Source: Rhytidiadelphus loreus (lineage: Eukaryota; Streptophyta; Bryopsida; Hypnales; Hylocomiaceae). Taken from it: DNA of 64,000 bases. This document shows, one piece after another, positions 12,360 through 22,731 of the stretch (its first letter is position 1; each line of letters opens with the position of its first letter). Position numbers and translations under genes: made by a program. Location: the NCBI GenBank assembly GCA_947034895.1, contig OX344761.1:80183839-80247838 (forward strand), read 5' to 3'. The notes below the pieces were generated by a model. That model did no database searches. It saw nothing but the letters and a program-made list of their open reading frames with translations, and was not told where the DNA came from.

Positions 12360-12850
12360 GTCATATGACTTTCATATGACTTCCATATGATATGGATATG
12401 TATATCATATAACTTTCATATAATATTCAATGTATATGAAGGTCCATATTGCAAAAAATGCAACTTTCATATAATTAAAACTTCATATGAATTTCATATG
12501 ACATTCAAATTGTACTACATGCTCCTCTGATAGAATCAAAACTTCATATGACATTAATTTTGTATAGATTCAATATTGTACAAGATGTGATTTTCATAAG
12601 ACTTCATATGAATTTCATATGATTTGAAATTTCAATCAATTAAAAAAGTTACAAATTTAATAGCATTTAAAAGTTAAAACTTTAGAAGAATAGCATATTT
12701 GGGAATCTCTCTAAACCCTTTTAATTTTATATATACTTTGCAAAAGTTCAAAATTTTCAAAAAGTAATGGAAAATTGTAATTTTTGAAATTTGAAATCAT
12801 ATGAAGTTCATATAAAAAGTACATTTAGTACGGTTTTGACTTCATATGAA
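12360..12850. repeat. Cluster of CATATGA/TCATATG motifs
   Basis: Roughly fifteen copies of the self-complementary core CATATG or its variant CATATAA, mostly as TTCATATGA, occur within 490 bp. They are irregularly spaced and separated by A/T-rich DNA. The cluster is not a simple tandem repeat because the spacing varies. Confidence 0.6.
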
Positions 12851-13431
12851 TGTGAATAAATCTTTGAAATGTCACATTCTCATTCTTTAAAATCTCCATT
12901 CTATTTCTATTTGTGGTTTGTAATGGGAGACATGGAGAATTTATTATAGTTCATTTTTAAAACCACCATGAACTAAGAGTTTGTTTGTTTGTTGTAGGGT
13001 CCCATAACAAAAACCACAAGATAGTGACACAAAAACCACATATTCATGTTAAATTAATCTATACAATTTTGTCATAGGAGACAAGTATTTTGATCATTTA
13101 AAATTGTAATACATGTAAGGGAACTACCTCAATGTTTTATTTGACATCACTATTAACATGAAAACATGTGGATGTCTAGAAAAATCAGTCAAGAAAAACA
13201 TAGGTTTCTACTAGTACACATAAGTATTATCATAGCAATCTAAGCATATTGTGGAGTGTGATGAAACTACATCTTCTCAAAAGGCATCCATACATGGTGA
13301 TATTGGATTCTTCAAGTTATAGACATTGAACATTCTCTTGGGGATTAGGGGTTTGGGGTTTGGGAGAGAAAGATGACACTTTAATGCTCTTTCAAACTAT
13401 GAAATCATAATTATTTGTACAACACTCCAAA

Positions 13432-13481
13432 AAATATGTGGCTTTATTGTATAGTCAAAGGTACAATAAAGCCACATATTT
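13432..13481. repeat. Perfect 20-bp stem hairpin
   Basis: AAATATGTGGCTTTATTGTA (13432-13451) is the exact reverse complement of 13462-13481, with a 10-base loop. The stem length would suit a small-RNA precursor or the core of a small fold-back element. No promoter or conserved microRNA is recognised. Confidence 0.7.
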
Positions 13482-14479
13482 ATGTATACCACATGCACAA
13501 ATAATATCTCCCTTTTGTTCACCTACATGGTTACATAATATGTTGAGTGTACATCTAGAGACTATAGTTTTATTTTTATATCATCTAACTTTGTGAGATA
13601 CATCTAATAAGCTAAATTTTGTATTTCAATTCACAATTTTGCATTGGAAATTAAAGTTTGTTAGAAATTTTATATATTAGCCTAGAGGTTTCTATTGCTT
13701 TAAGGATAGTAGAAGCTCATCATTATTTGGTCATTTGTATTGCCTTTATGATGCCTATGTATGAATGATTCTCAAATCCAATTTTGGGATGCCCTACCAT
13801 GATCTAAAATGCTCGCTAAAATGTTATTTAAAGGTTGAAGAATAAAATGGAGGATAAGTGAGATTAGTAGTAGACAAGTCATTGTGATCTATACAATATT
13901 CTATTTTGATATATTTGAGAAAATTATCCAAGCATAATTATTGTAGCATTAGTTTGCTTTTCAAATAATAGTCTATTCAATTTCAATAAAGTTGTTTTTG
14001 TTTATACTAAGACTTTTCAAGAGCCATCAAACACATTCAACATAATGTAGGATCACTAAAATCCAAAAGTGTGCACAAAAGTGTACCCTAATGAATCCAG
14101 AGAGTAATGGTAGATGTTAGTTGAATGATACTCAATTACTTCAATACAAAGACATTGAATTTAGGGCTCAATTTTAGAAAATCTACATATTCCACTTTGA
14201 TATCTAATAACTTTTGAATGTATGTATATTCAAAAGTCATTCTTACACTTCCTCTAATCTTAATTTGTAATTTATTGTTATGCTATTAAAAAATGGAAGC
14301 TTCCAATACAAAATTAATAATTTCAAACAAATTCACTCATTTGTATGAGACACTTTAAAAATCATTTGCGTATAAGGACCTATATAGTATAATGAAGCAT
14401 TGTGATGGCAAGATCTAAAATGATTACACTTACAATTGTACTCAATGTCACTTGCCTCTTATTGATGGTTGGATTGACA

Positions 14480-15340
14480 CTAATTTGCCCTTCTAAGTTT
14501 TGTTTTGAGTTTTTCACTTCGTGTATCATGGCTCATTGAAGGAGGTTATATTCCACCAGGGACTTTGACACCAATGACGAGGACAAGTAAAGGCATTGCT
14601 AAACCATTTACTATGTATTGTATACGCATATACTATGGGCATTTGTTTCCTTTTATTTTGCCAAGGAAGTTGTTGGTGTCAATTGTTAATAGTAATGGAG
14701 GTGCAAGAATGTGGTAGTTGTGATGGGTGTCACTAGCCAACTTAAGTTTTCTAATTAGCCATAATAGTCATTGTGAACCTATAGCTATTTAGGTCTAGAC
14801 ATAAGTTAGGTTGTTGACCATTCATCTATTAGACTTCATGTGATGCTTATGGTTATGCAATGTCTTGCAAGTCACTTACTATAGTCTAGCAGAAGACATA
14901 CTCCCACCTTGCTACATTAGTGTGGATTAGGCAACGATGCTAGTTTGTGAGCCTAAAAGCATGAGCTTAAGAGCTGTAAGCGTACGTTTTGTGAGCCCAG
15001 AGCATCAATTGAAAAAAACTTGAAATTTTTGAAGCCAACAAAGAAAAAATGAAGACATTTCAAAATTTTGATTTTGATTTTCATCCCTATGACTGTGCCC
15101 TTGCTGGCATATGTACCGTGCTTGGCTTGGCATGTTGACAGACAACAACTTTAACTCCACCTCGAGGCCCATTTCTGTTCTTCTTGTGAAAATGTTTGTT
15201 CATGATCAAGCTTTTGAAAAAATTCCAAGGAAAAACACATATTTTGGACAATTGATAGAGGGCTCATGCAATAAACACCATCTCATAAGAACGAGGAAAT
15301 TTTTAGAATGTCTTACCCTCCAAACCTCTAAAGGGACTTC
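14480..15340. other. Intergenic DNA, no gene recognised
   Basis: Two short open frames (14505-14717 and 15111-15344) lie here but neither encodes anything recognisable, and codon usage is not convincing. Nothing else was seen. Confidence 0.4.
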
Positions 15341-15344
15341 TTAG

Positions 15345-15773
15345 TGCCTAAAGTTTTTTTGGGGGGTGATGGAGTCGTGACACACATTCACACAATCAAA
15401 AGAAAATTTGAAAATTAAAAAAAAGAAAGTGTTTTCAAAGTCCCCTATTCCAAAATTTGCAAGAGGATTCTTGAGATGGCGAAGTTGTGGAAACAAACAA
15501 ATAATAGATTTTTTTTAATTTTTAATTTTTAATTTTTAATTTTGAGAGTACGAAACTCCAGATTCCATAAGGGGTTCTTCGGTAACAAAATAGGGTTTTA
15601 AGGAGTTACAAAGTTGTGATAAAGGAAAAATAAATAAAAGTAAAACCTTTTAATTATTATTTTTTTTAAGAGTCCCAAATCCAAAAGCCTGCAAGGGATT
15701 TCTTGATACTGAAAGGGATATCTTGGGGTGATTAAGTTGTATAAAAAATAAAATAAAAAAAAAAATTAAAAAA

Positions 15774-15869
<96 letters not shown>

Positions 15870-17240
15870 TTAGTTTTAGTTTTTAGTTTAAATTTTTTTG
15901 AAGGTCCTAAATTTTCAACCCCACAAGAGGTCTCTTTGTACCAAGAAGAAATTCTTGGGGTGACAAAGTCCCGAAAAAAAACTTAAGAGAAAAAGATTTT
16001 TTTTTTTAATTTAAAAAAAAAAAAATGAAAGTCCTCAAACCCCAAACCTTGCCAGGGGTTTCTCGTTACCGAGAGGGTTCTTTTGAGATGACAAAGTCGC
16101 AAAGAAATTTTGAAAAAGAAAAAAAAAAAAAAAAGTTGAAAGTCTCAAACCCCCAAATCCAGCCACAGGTCTCTCTGTACCAGAGGGTTTTTTGAGGTGG
16201 CAAAGTCGCCAAAAAAAATTGAAAAAAAATAAAAAACTTGATTGAAGAATCCAAACTCCAAACCTTGCTAAGGGGTCTCTCTGTACTGAAAGGGTTTTGG
16301 GGGGGTGATGAAGTCGCAAAAAGAATTTAATAATTTTAAATAATTTTAAAAAATATCTTTTTTTAATATTCTCCCTTGAGATTCCCAATCCCCAAACTCT
16401 GCAAGGGATTTCTTGGTACCAAGAGACCCTTGACAGGGTTTGAGGTTTGGAAATTTCAATCCAAAATGAGTTCCTTTTTGTTTTGTTTTTAATTTTTTGT
16501 CGCAATTTTGTTAATCCCCAAAATTCCTCTCAGTACAAAGACCTCTAGTAAGGTTTGGGGTTTGAGACTTTCAACCAAAATTTTAAATTTTAAAAAGAAA
16601 AAATTTATTTATTTTTTAAATTCAACTTTGTCACCTCAAAAAAACCTCTCGGTACAGAGAGACGCCTTGTGGGGTTTGGAGTTTGGGACTTTTACAAAAA
16701 AACAAAACAAAAACAAATCAACACCTATAAAAAATGATAATTATTTAATTTGAGAGTTCCAAACCCTAACACACACAAAAGATATCTTTGGTACCAAAAG
16801 GAGTATGGGTGCCAAAGTTGTAGAAAAATTAATTATTTATTTTATTTTTATTTTTATTTTATTATTATTTTAAATTCTTTTTTGAGAGTGTCAAATCTAA
16901 AAGCCTCCAATAGTTCCTTCGGTACCAAGATAAGTTTGTAGAGGTAATGAAGTTAGGAAAAAAATTGAAAAGAATTTTGAAAAAAAAATTGAAATTGAAA
17001 TTTTTTTTTTTTTTTTTGAGTTCCACACTCTGAAATCCCCGAGGGACCTTTCAGTACCGAGAAGGGTTTCTAGATGTGACAAAGTCATGGAAATTTATTT
17101 TTTTAATAAAAATAAAAATTTTGAGAGCTTCAAATTCAAAGGACCAATAGATATTAAGAGGGGTTTCTAGGAGGTGATGGAGTTGTGAAATAATAATATT
17201 AATATTAATAAAAATAATAGAATTTTTTTTAGAATTCCAA
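15345..17240. repeat. Diverged satellite-like array of about 120-bp units
   Basis: About a dozen units share the order: a word like CCAAACC near a start such as GAGTCCC, GCAAGGGATTTCT, TGGTACCGAGAGGGTT, then GATGACAAAGTCGC, followed by an A/T-only spacer. Clear units begin near 15420, 15545, 15665, 15900, 16027, 16140, 16245, 16375, 16750, 16885, 17020 and 17110. Units around 16430, 16530 and 16640 are inverted. Long open frames in this block come from the absence of stops in the repeats and are not genes. Confidence 0.75.
15791..15866. repeat. (AT)38 microsatellite
   Basis: An uninterrupted AT dinucleotide run follows directly on a poly-A run of about 37 bases, inside the satellite-like array. 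Such tracts are prone to slippage and to assembly length errors. Confidence 0.95.
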
Positions 17241-17644
17241 TCCCCTGACCTTTAAAAAATTCTCTTGATATATATGATATTCCTAGTTGTATTTTGTTAT
17301 CAAGAATCTTCCATTTCCATCATTTTTTTCAAGATTAGCTTCTAAAACACCTTCATTCTAATCCATGGTAATAGGTCCTAATCCAAAAAATCCCCCTTCA
17401 AAAATTCTAAAATTGGTGTCCTGTTGTACATTTGTACACAATGTAAAAATATATTATAATATGTTTTATTGAGCAGCTTCATGTTGACGCTATTTTCTTG
17501 AGAAGCTTCAAAATGAAGTTCCGTTGAGGTGCATGACATCTATTTAAAAGGATGAGTTTGCCTTAGAGCTTCATTGAACTTCATTAGTAATATGCATTTT
17601 TTCACTTTAGATTTGAAATGTTGAACTGAAAGGGTTTTTCTAAG

Positions 17645-18076
17645 TCCTAAGATGAAGAGCCTCAATCGGAGGCTGAATTTGAGCTTTCATTTTCACAACT
17701 GCTAGATCATCCTCTTCTAGCACAGGATCTTGCATTGCCATATGGGCATCCTCGAGATGAAGCTGGACCTTCTCGACCGCTGAAGCAACCTTGTGTAGAA
17801 TAGCAATGGCACGGAAACCTTCAGCCGGACGCTCGAACTTTGGTGATCTTGTTACAAATTGGGTGTGTTGAGCCCGGTAACCGTGAAGTGACATTTGAAG
17901 GATGCTTTGAAGGTTTAAACATCGATCAATATTACTATACGGTCAAGCTTATAATGGGGAGTCGTGGTCACCAACGATGGTTAGAGGGGCCGGTCAATCC
18001 TTTAACCAAAGCGGATCGTGCAGACTACGTTGCTACCACCGTCAAACGCATCCTCAAGTTTCTACAAATGGAGTGA
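17645..18076 (+). pseudogene. Orphan coding-like stretch, function unknown
   Basis: From about 17650 one frame reads EPQSEAEFELSFSQLLDHPL and continues open to a TAG near 17800. A second frame from 17840 reads CVEPGNREVTFEGCFEGL, then YYYTVKLIMGSRGHQRWLEG and on to TGA at 18074-18076. The GC content is higher than the surroundings and the amino-acid composition looks protein-like. The two frames would join with a frameshift near 17800. I do not recognise the family. It could be a decayed exon, a retrotransposon gag remnant or a processed gene fragment. Confidence 0.3.
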
Positions 18077-18079
18077 AGC

Positions 18080-20160
18080 TTCGATTGGAACTCTAGTTTT
18101 TTTTACCTCTAATAGACATCTATTGGATGTTAGCACTTGTTGTTATATTTTGAGTATTTTACAGTAATTTCAAAGTGTGATTATAGTTGTTGGAAGAGAA
18201 GTTAGTGCTAATAAACTAGCCTTAAGGAAATTGGAGTTGAGAGAGTGTGAATGGGGGTGTAATTGGAATCTTAGGTGGGGTCTTGGTAAAGACATGGGCT
18301 GATGTGCCTCACCCCTCACCATTAATGGGGAGGGAAAGTAGGAAAAGATATTTAGTTTAGTGTGTGGAGGTTAGGAAGTGTGTGCATGTGAAGGGAGAGA
18401 AAAAACTGAATTGGAGAGGGGAATATCTCGTTGTATACTGAAGTTTTTGAAAGAAAATTTGGTGAGATCGTTCCTTGTGCAATTACCTTTCCGCATTGTG
18501 TTTGCAAGCTTGATTTGGATTCTTATTGAGAGAGTTATGATAGTTTGAAGTTTTGAAGTTTGTGGCAACCCGGCTAAGAGGAGCTGAGACTTTAGAGGAG
18601 CCGAGACTTTAGAGGCCGATAACTAATAGACAGTAGTTTAGATTTGAATGAAATTTGGTGAAGTTGCAGATCATAGGGTTATCTTTTCAAAAAGCTATTA
18701 CAATTGAGGTTTAAATTTGTTTTGAGGGAGATATGGTACTTTGAGTGTGGAAAGGTCTATTAAAACTAGAGAGGGAAGGCTAAAACTTTGATTGGCCATA
18801 ACGCCTAGATAGTAGCTTAGAAAGAGATGAATTTAGAGGAGTGTTAGATTATTTCATTAGCTTTCTAAAAAGTTATTGCACTTGGAATTTGGAGTTGTGA
18901 GGCATCTGTGGAAGTAATTTGAGTATTAGATATAGTTTGAGGAGTTTCGGGATTCTCTTCAAGTGTTTTTGAACACTTCAAAAGTTGAGAAATGAAGCTT
19001 GAAGACAAGAAGACTTGAAGGTTCATCACTTGGAACCTTTGTGTATTGTGGCTTGTGGTCCATTGTCATTTTTCTAGTTATTCCTAGCCAACTTTGGAGA
19101 CTCATTGTTTTTCAATTCTGTTTTGTAAACTAAGTTGCGAACTATGTGGATTTCCAAATGTAGCCTCATTTTCTGTTTGTAGTGACGAAATGGGATTGAT
19201 CACCTACATGGTCAAATTTTGTTGTTCCCACCGGTGAGGCGCGATTGTTGGTCACCATGGGTTTGAAGTTTAGGAGCCAATCTTTTGAACGGCCAACTCA
19301 TGGTTTGGCCGTCCTGTTTTACCCGTCCAATGACTTGTTTCTTATCACACACCCTTACCTTTATTCTCATAGAACCACCATAGGATAGGCCAACGGAAGA
19401 TTAAGTGAAGATTCGAGTTTTCGACGTTCGTTAATTTTCACTCAACAATTACCAGCCAGACACTCCGTGTGTTTTCTAAGCGCGCTCCTCTCTACCCGAC
19501 ATTAGAGGCTCACAAGCTCACAACTCTTGGACTCCTACTTTAAGGCTCAGAAAATAGCCCCCCCGTGGATTAGGGGTGAAGTCCACCTCATTTACATGTT
19601 TGTATTTTAAGAAGATAGTGCTTAGGGCATCTACAATCAAGACTAGTAACTAGGCCTTCTATTGGTAAATCCAGTTGAAGGATCATATTGCGTATTGTGG
19701 CCTTTTCCATGATGCAAAACCTCAATTCAACTTTGCACTAGAAGAACAACTAACTTTGTGCTTCAATCTTCTTTTTTAGGTTCCATAATTTCAGTTATTT
19801 TAAGTGGTGAAGAGGCTTTAGATGGGATCTTAAGAATGGGCCAATTGTGGCCTAGTTAGACACAAGTAATTACCTCACTATAGTTACTTCTCAAGCATTC
19901 AAAATAATATGTGCATGAGAAAGATAATAGATGAGGGCTAAACTTATTAAATTATGTTTAAGTGAAGGTAAGTGAATTGTAATTATAGTCTAAAATTTAA
20001 CCCATAAAATTCAAAGACTTAAATCTAATCTTTAAATTTTTATTTGCTTTTGGTACATACAACAATAAGCACAAAAAGAAGTGACAAATTGACCAAGACT
20101 TGATGAGGGGTTTTGTTTCCTCCATTGAATGAAATGATTGTGCTTATACTGCAAATACCA
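18080..20160. other. Intergenic DNA with possible retroelement-leader character, nothing certain
   Basis: 18560-18900 contains two related stretches: one around GACAGTAGTTTAGATTTGAA, another around GATAGTAGCTTAGAAAGAG, each followed by a CTTTCTAAAAAG or CTTTTCAAAAAG word. 19440-19580 is GC-richer. An LTR was considered but no matching second copy, primer site or polyprotein was found. Confidence 0.3.
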
Positions 20161-20164
20161 AGAG

Positions 20165-20225
20165 AAATCGAACCATAGACCTCATGAGTCCAATAAGTAC
20201 AACCATTTCTGGCTATTTCTTGAAG
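20165..20225 (-). repeat. Possible tRNA-derived SINE head (pol III A and B box-like)
   Basis: On the minus strand TAGCCAGAAATGG resembles a polymerase III box A. GGTTCGATTTC lies about 40 bases downstream as a good box B. Between them GGACTCATGAGGTC resembles an anticodon arm. Acceptor pairing is poor, so this is not a working tRNA. It lies directly beside the left end of the TIR element at 20235. Confidence 0.3.
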
Positions 20226-20234
20226 GTAATTTAA

Positions 20235-21086
20235 TCCCAAAAGTTTCAATGCCTTTTTTCATCAAAAATTGCTGAAAATTGCCATTTTTAATGCAAAGAC
20301 AAAAAGAATTGATTTATTTAACTATAGTATTTTGCAATAGACTAGTTAAAAATGCGTGGCAAAAATTTGCAAGATATTTGCATTTCCTTTTTGGCATTGT
20401 GGCAAACTAGTTTATATGACTTTGAATCCATTTAACTTAAATTTTTTGCATTTATGTTTTTTATTGTGAAGAATTAAGTTGAGATTTTAGGGGGGAAAAT
20501 TCAAAAAAAGAAAAATAATTTCATTCTTTAAAAAATTATTAAGTAGAAGTAATTGTGACATAGAGGGGAAAAAGTATATCCTTAATGGCTCTTAGTTGGA
20601 ATTGAAATACATTGATCTCAATGGTAAGATTGTTCTAAAAATCAAAGTTAACCCTATAGAACTTGTTTTTTATTTAAATGTAAAAATTGAGTTAAAAAAT
20701 GAATCCAATATGTTATATTTTCTAGACAATGCTCTTATTGCCCACAAAACAAGATGCTCCATAACTTTCTCATCACTTATACAAACAGAATAAACCAAAT
20801 CTTTCCATATAGACAAAAATATAATCTATTGAAAAAAAAATTATTTTATTTCAAATTTTTGTTGTTTTTGTTGCCCACTCTTAACTATTCTATGATTTGT
20901 GTGGCATGACTTTTTGCTCCCTCACACCAAGTGAAAATAAAAATTATAATTCTAAAACCCTTCTTTGTTTTTCTATCTTAAAAAAAAAATTCAATTTAAA
21001 AAAAACTTGCCAAAACTTGAAATCACAAGAACCTACCAAAATTGTCAAATGTTTTTTTTGTAAGGAGACACTTAAAAATTTAGGAG
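20235..21086. mobile_element. Diverged TTAA-flanked TIR element (piggyBac-like)
   Basis: TTAA lies at 20231-20234 and 21087-21090. The left end TCCCAAAAG and the right end TTTAGGAG are decayed versions of the CCCCTAAA terminus. Interior words match the element at 57176-58098 in the same order: AAAATTGCC near the left end, TTATATGACTTTGAA, AGAATTAAGTTGAGA, then TTCATTCTTTAAA. Length is 852 bp against 923 bp. No transposase is encoded. Confidence 0.65.
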
Positions 21087-21199
21087 TTAAGGACATTTCA
21101 ATCTAACTTCAAAAACTTTCAATGCATAAAATTTAACCCTTAAAGCTTTGAAAACCCATATTGGGCTTTTAGCAATTTTCTTAGTCTAATGTAACTCAA

Positions 21200-21298
21200 C
21201 CTATGATAGGCCAAATTTGGAGCAACCTAATGCAAGCCAAAAAGTCTGAAGAATTTCTAGACCTGAATTATGCTGCTCCAAATTTGGCATGTCATAGG
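21200..21298. repeat. Inverted repeat, 25-bp arms
   Basis: 21200-21224 (CCTATGATAGGCCAAATTTG and the next five bases) pairs with 21274-21298 at 23 of 25 positions around a 49-base loop. It lies just outside the TIR element. Confidence 0.6.
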
Positions 21299-22731
21299 CT
21301 GAATTACCTTATTCTTTCCTAGAATTCTTCAATTGAGCATGGAATAATCTAGGAGGTTTACTAAACAATAGATTACATTAAAAATGTTTACATTAGACGC
21401 ATTAGAATTAATCTGAGATGTTTACCCAATTTTTAGTTTAGAATGAAAATGCAATTTAAATTTAAAAATAGTTTCTAAAAAAAAAGTTTTAATGAAAAAC
21501 ACTCAATGTTGCATATATTCTGATTTTCTAAAACATATAGGTTGGAATTCCAATAATTTATTGAAGTTTTGGACACTTTGAAGTGTCATTTTCAAATATG
21601 TTCATTTAGACACTCCAAGGTGTAATTCTCAAATGTTTATTTTAAATTATGTTAGAAGTACAAATCTTGGTATGGGAGCCAACCCATTCTCGATCACCCT
21701 CCACTTGGGTAGTGTAGGGAGGTCTATTTCCATGCAAACATGAGATGAATAAGTGATCAAGAATTGTGCATTATGATTGAACTACATGACTCTCGATATT
21801 GCAACCAACCCTTGGTCAAAAAGAGGGTGACCTACATGACCGGTATAAATAGAATCTTCACCTAGAAAATTCATGGTAATTTTGTTGTGGGAAATAAAAT
21901 TCTGAAAAATTCTGGAATCCTCCTGAAATCTATTTCTGACAGCGAAATTTTTCCACTCAATATACCTGCACTCCACACATGCTCAAGTGGTCGGAAATGG
22001 CTTTCAACAACTCCAGGAAAGCACACAACTTCTAGAAAAGTGGATATTGAAGCATGTTGCACTTTCTCCACTCTTCATACTCTGAAGTCTTTTTAAGTTC
22101 ACAGTAACGGCTTACCATTACTCAAAAGAACCAAAGCTTGACAAAACACTGTAGAGAGCATGGGTGGATTGACTCAAAAAACCTGCAGATAATGGTAAAA
22201 GTTATCAATCATGAGCCGCATATGCTGAGCAAAAGGAAAATAGATTCTTTTTGCTGAGGCAGCAGCTCAAGAAAGTTATGAGTATGGGTCAGTATTATTG
22301 CAGATCTGCCAAGTCTGATTTAGTGCAAAGCTTGCAGGACTCAGGCAAACCAACGTGCACTAAAGTCCCCGTGTGCAAAAGCAAATCGAAAACCAATGAC
22401 AGATTGGAAAGGTATAGAAAAAAGCCTGGCACACTAAAGTCCGCACTGAGACGACGGTGCCGCCGACCAGGAACGGAATGTTTGAAAAGCTAACTTAAGT
22501 ACGCCTCAATGATGTTTGAATTACAGGAGAACCAGACACATGAGCCACTTTATAGCTCTTGTTTACAAAACGTGTCTTAAATTTTTCCCGAACTAGGGGA
22601 CGGCAATTACACAACAATCTGATTGTGAACCAGATCTAAAGCTAGCTGCGCTACAAAACACGAGAAAGAAGAAATGCAATGGGTTGATGTTAAAAAAAGG
22701 GGGGGGGGGGCACTCTACTCTACATTCATCT

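Noticed and set aside
16035..16941. Long open frames in the satellite-like array
   Set aside because: They are built of repeat units and poly-A/T spacers, occur on both strands and spell near-identical phrases; no independent coding signal.
18100..19580. LTR of a second retrotransposon
   Set aside because: Composition and short internal similarities suggested it, but no second copy, primer-binding site or polyprotein was found.
22251..22493. Lys/Arg-rich 80-codon open frame downstream of the GT8 stop
   Set aside because: Antisense to the probable 3' flank, with no recognisable motif.
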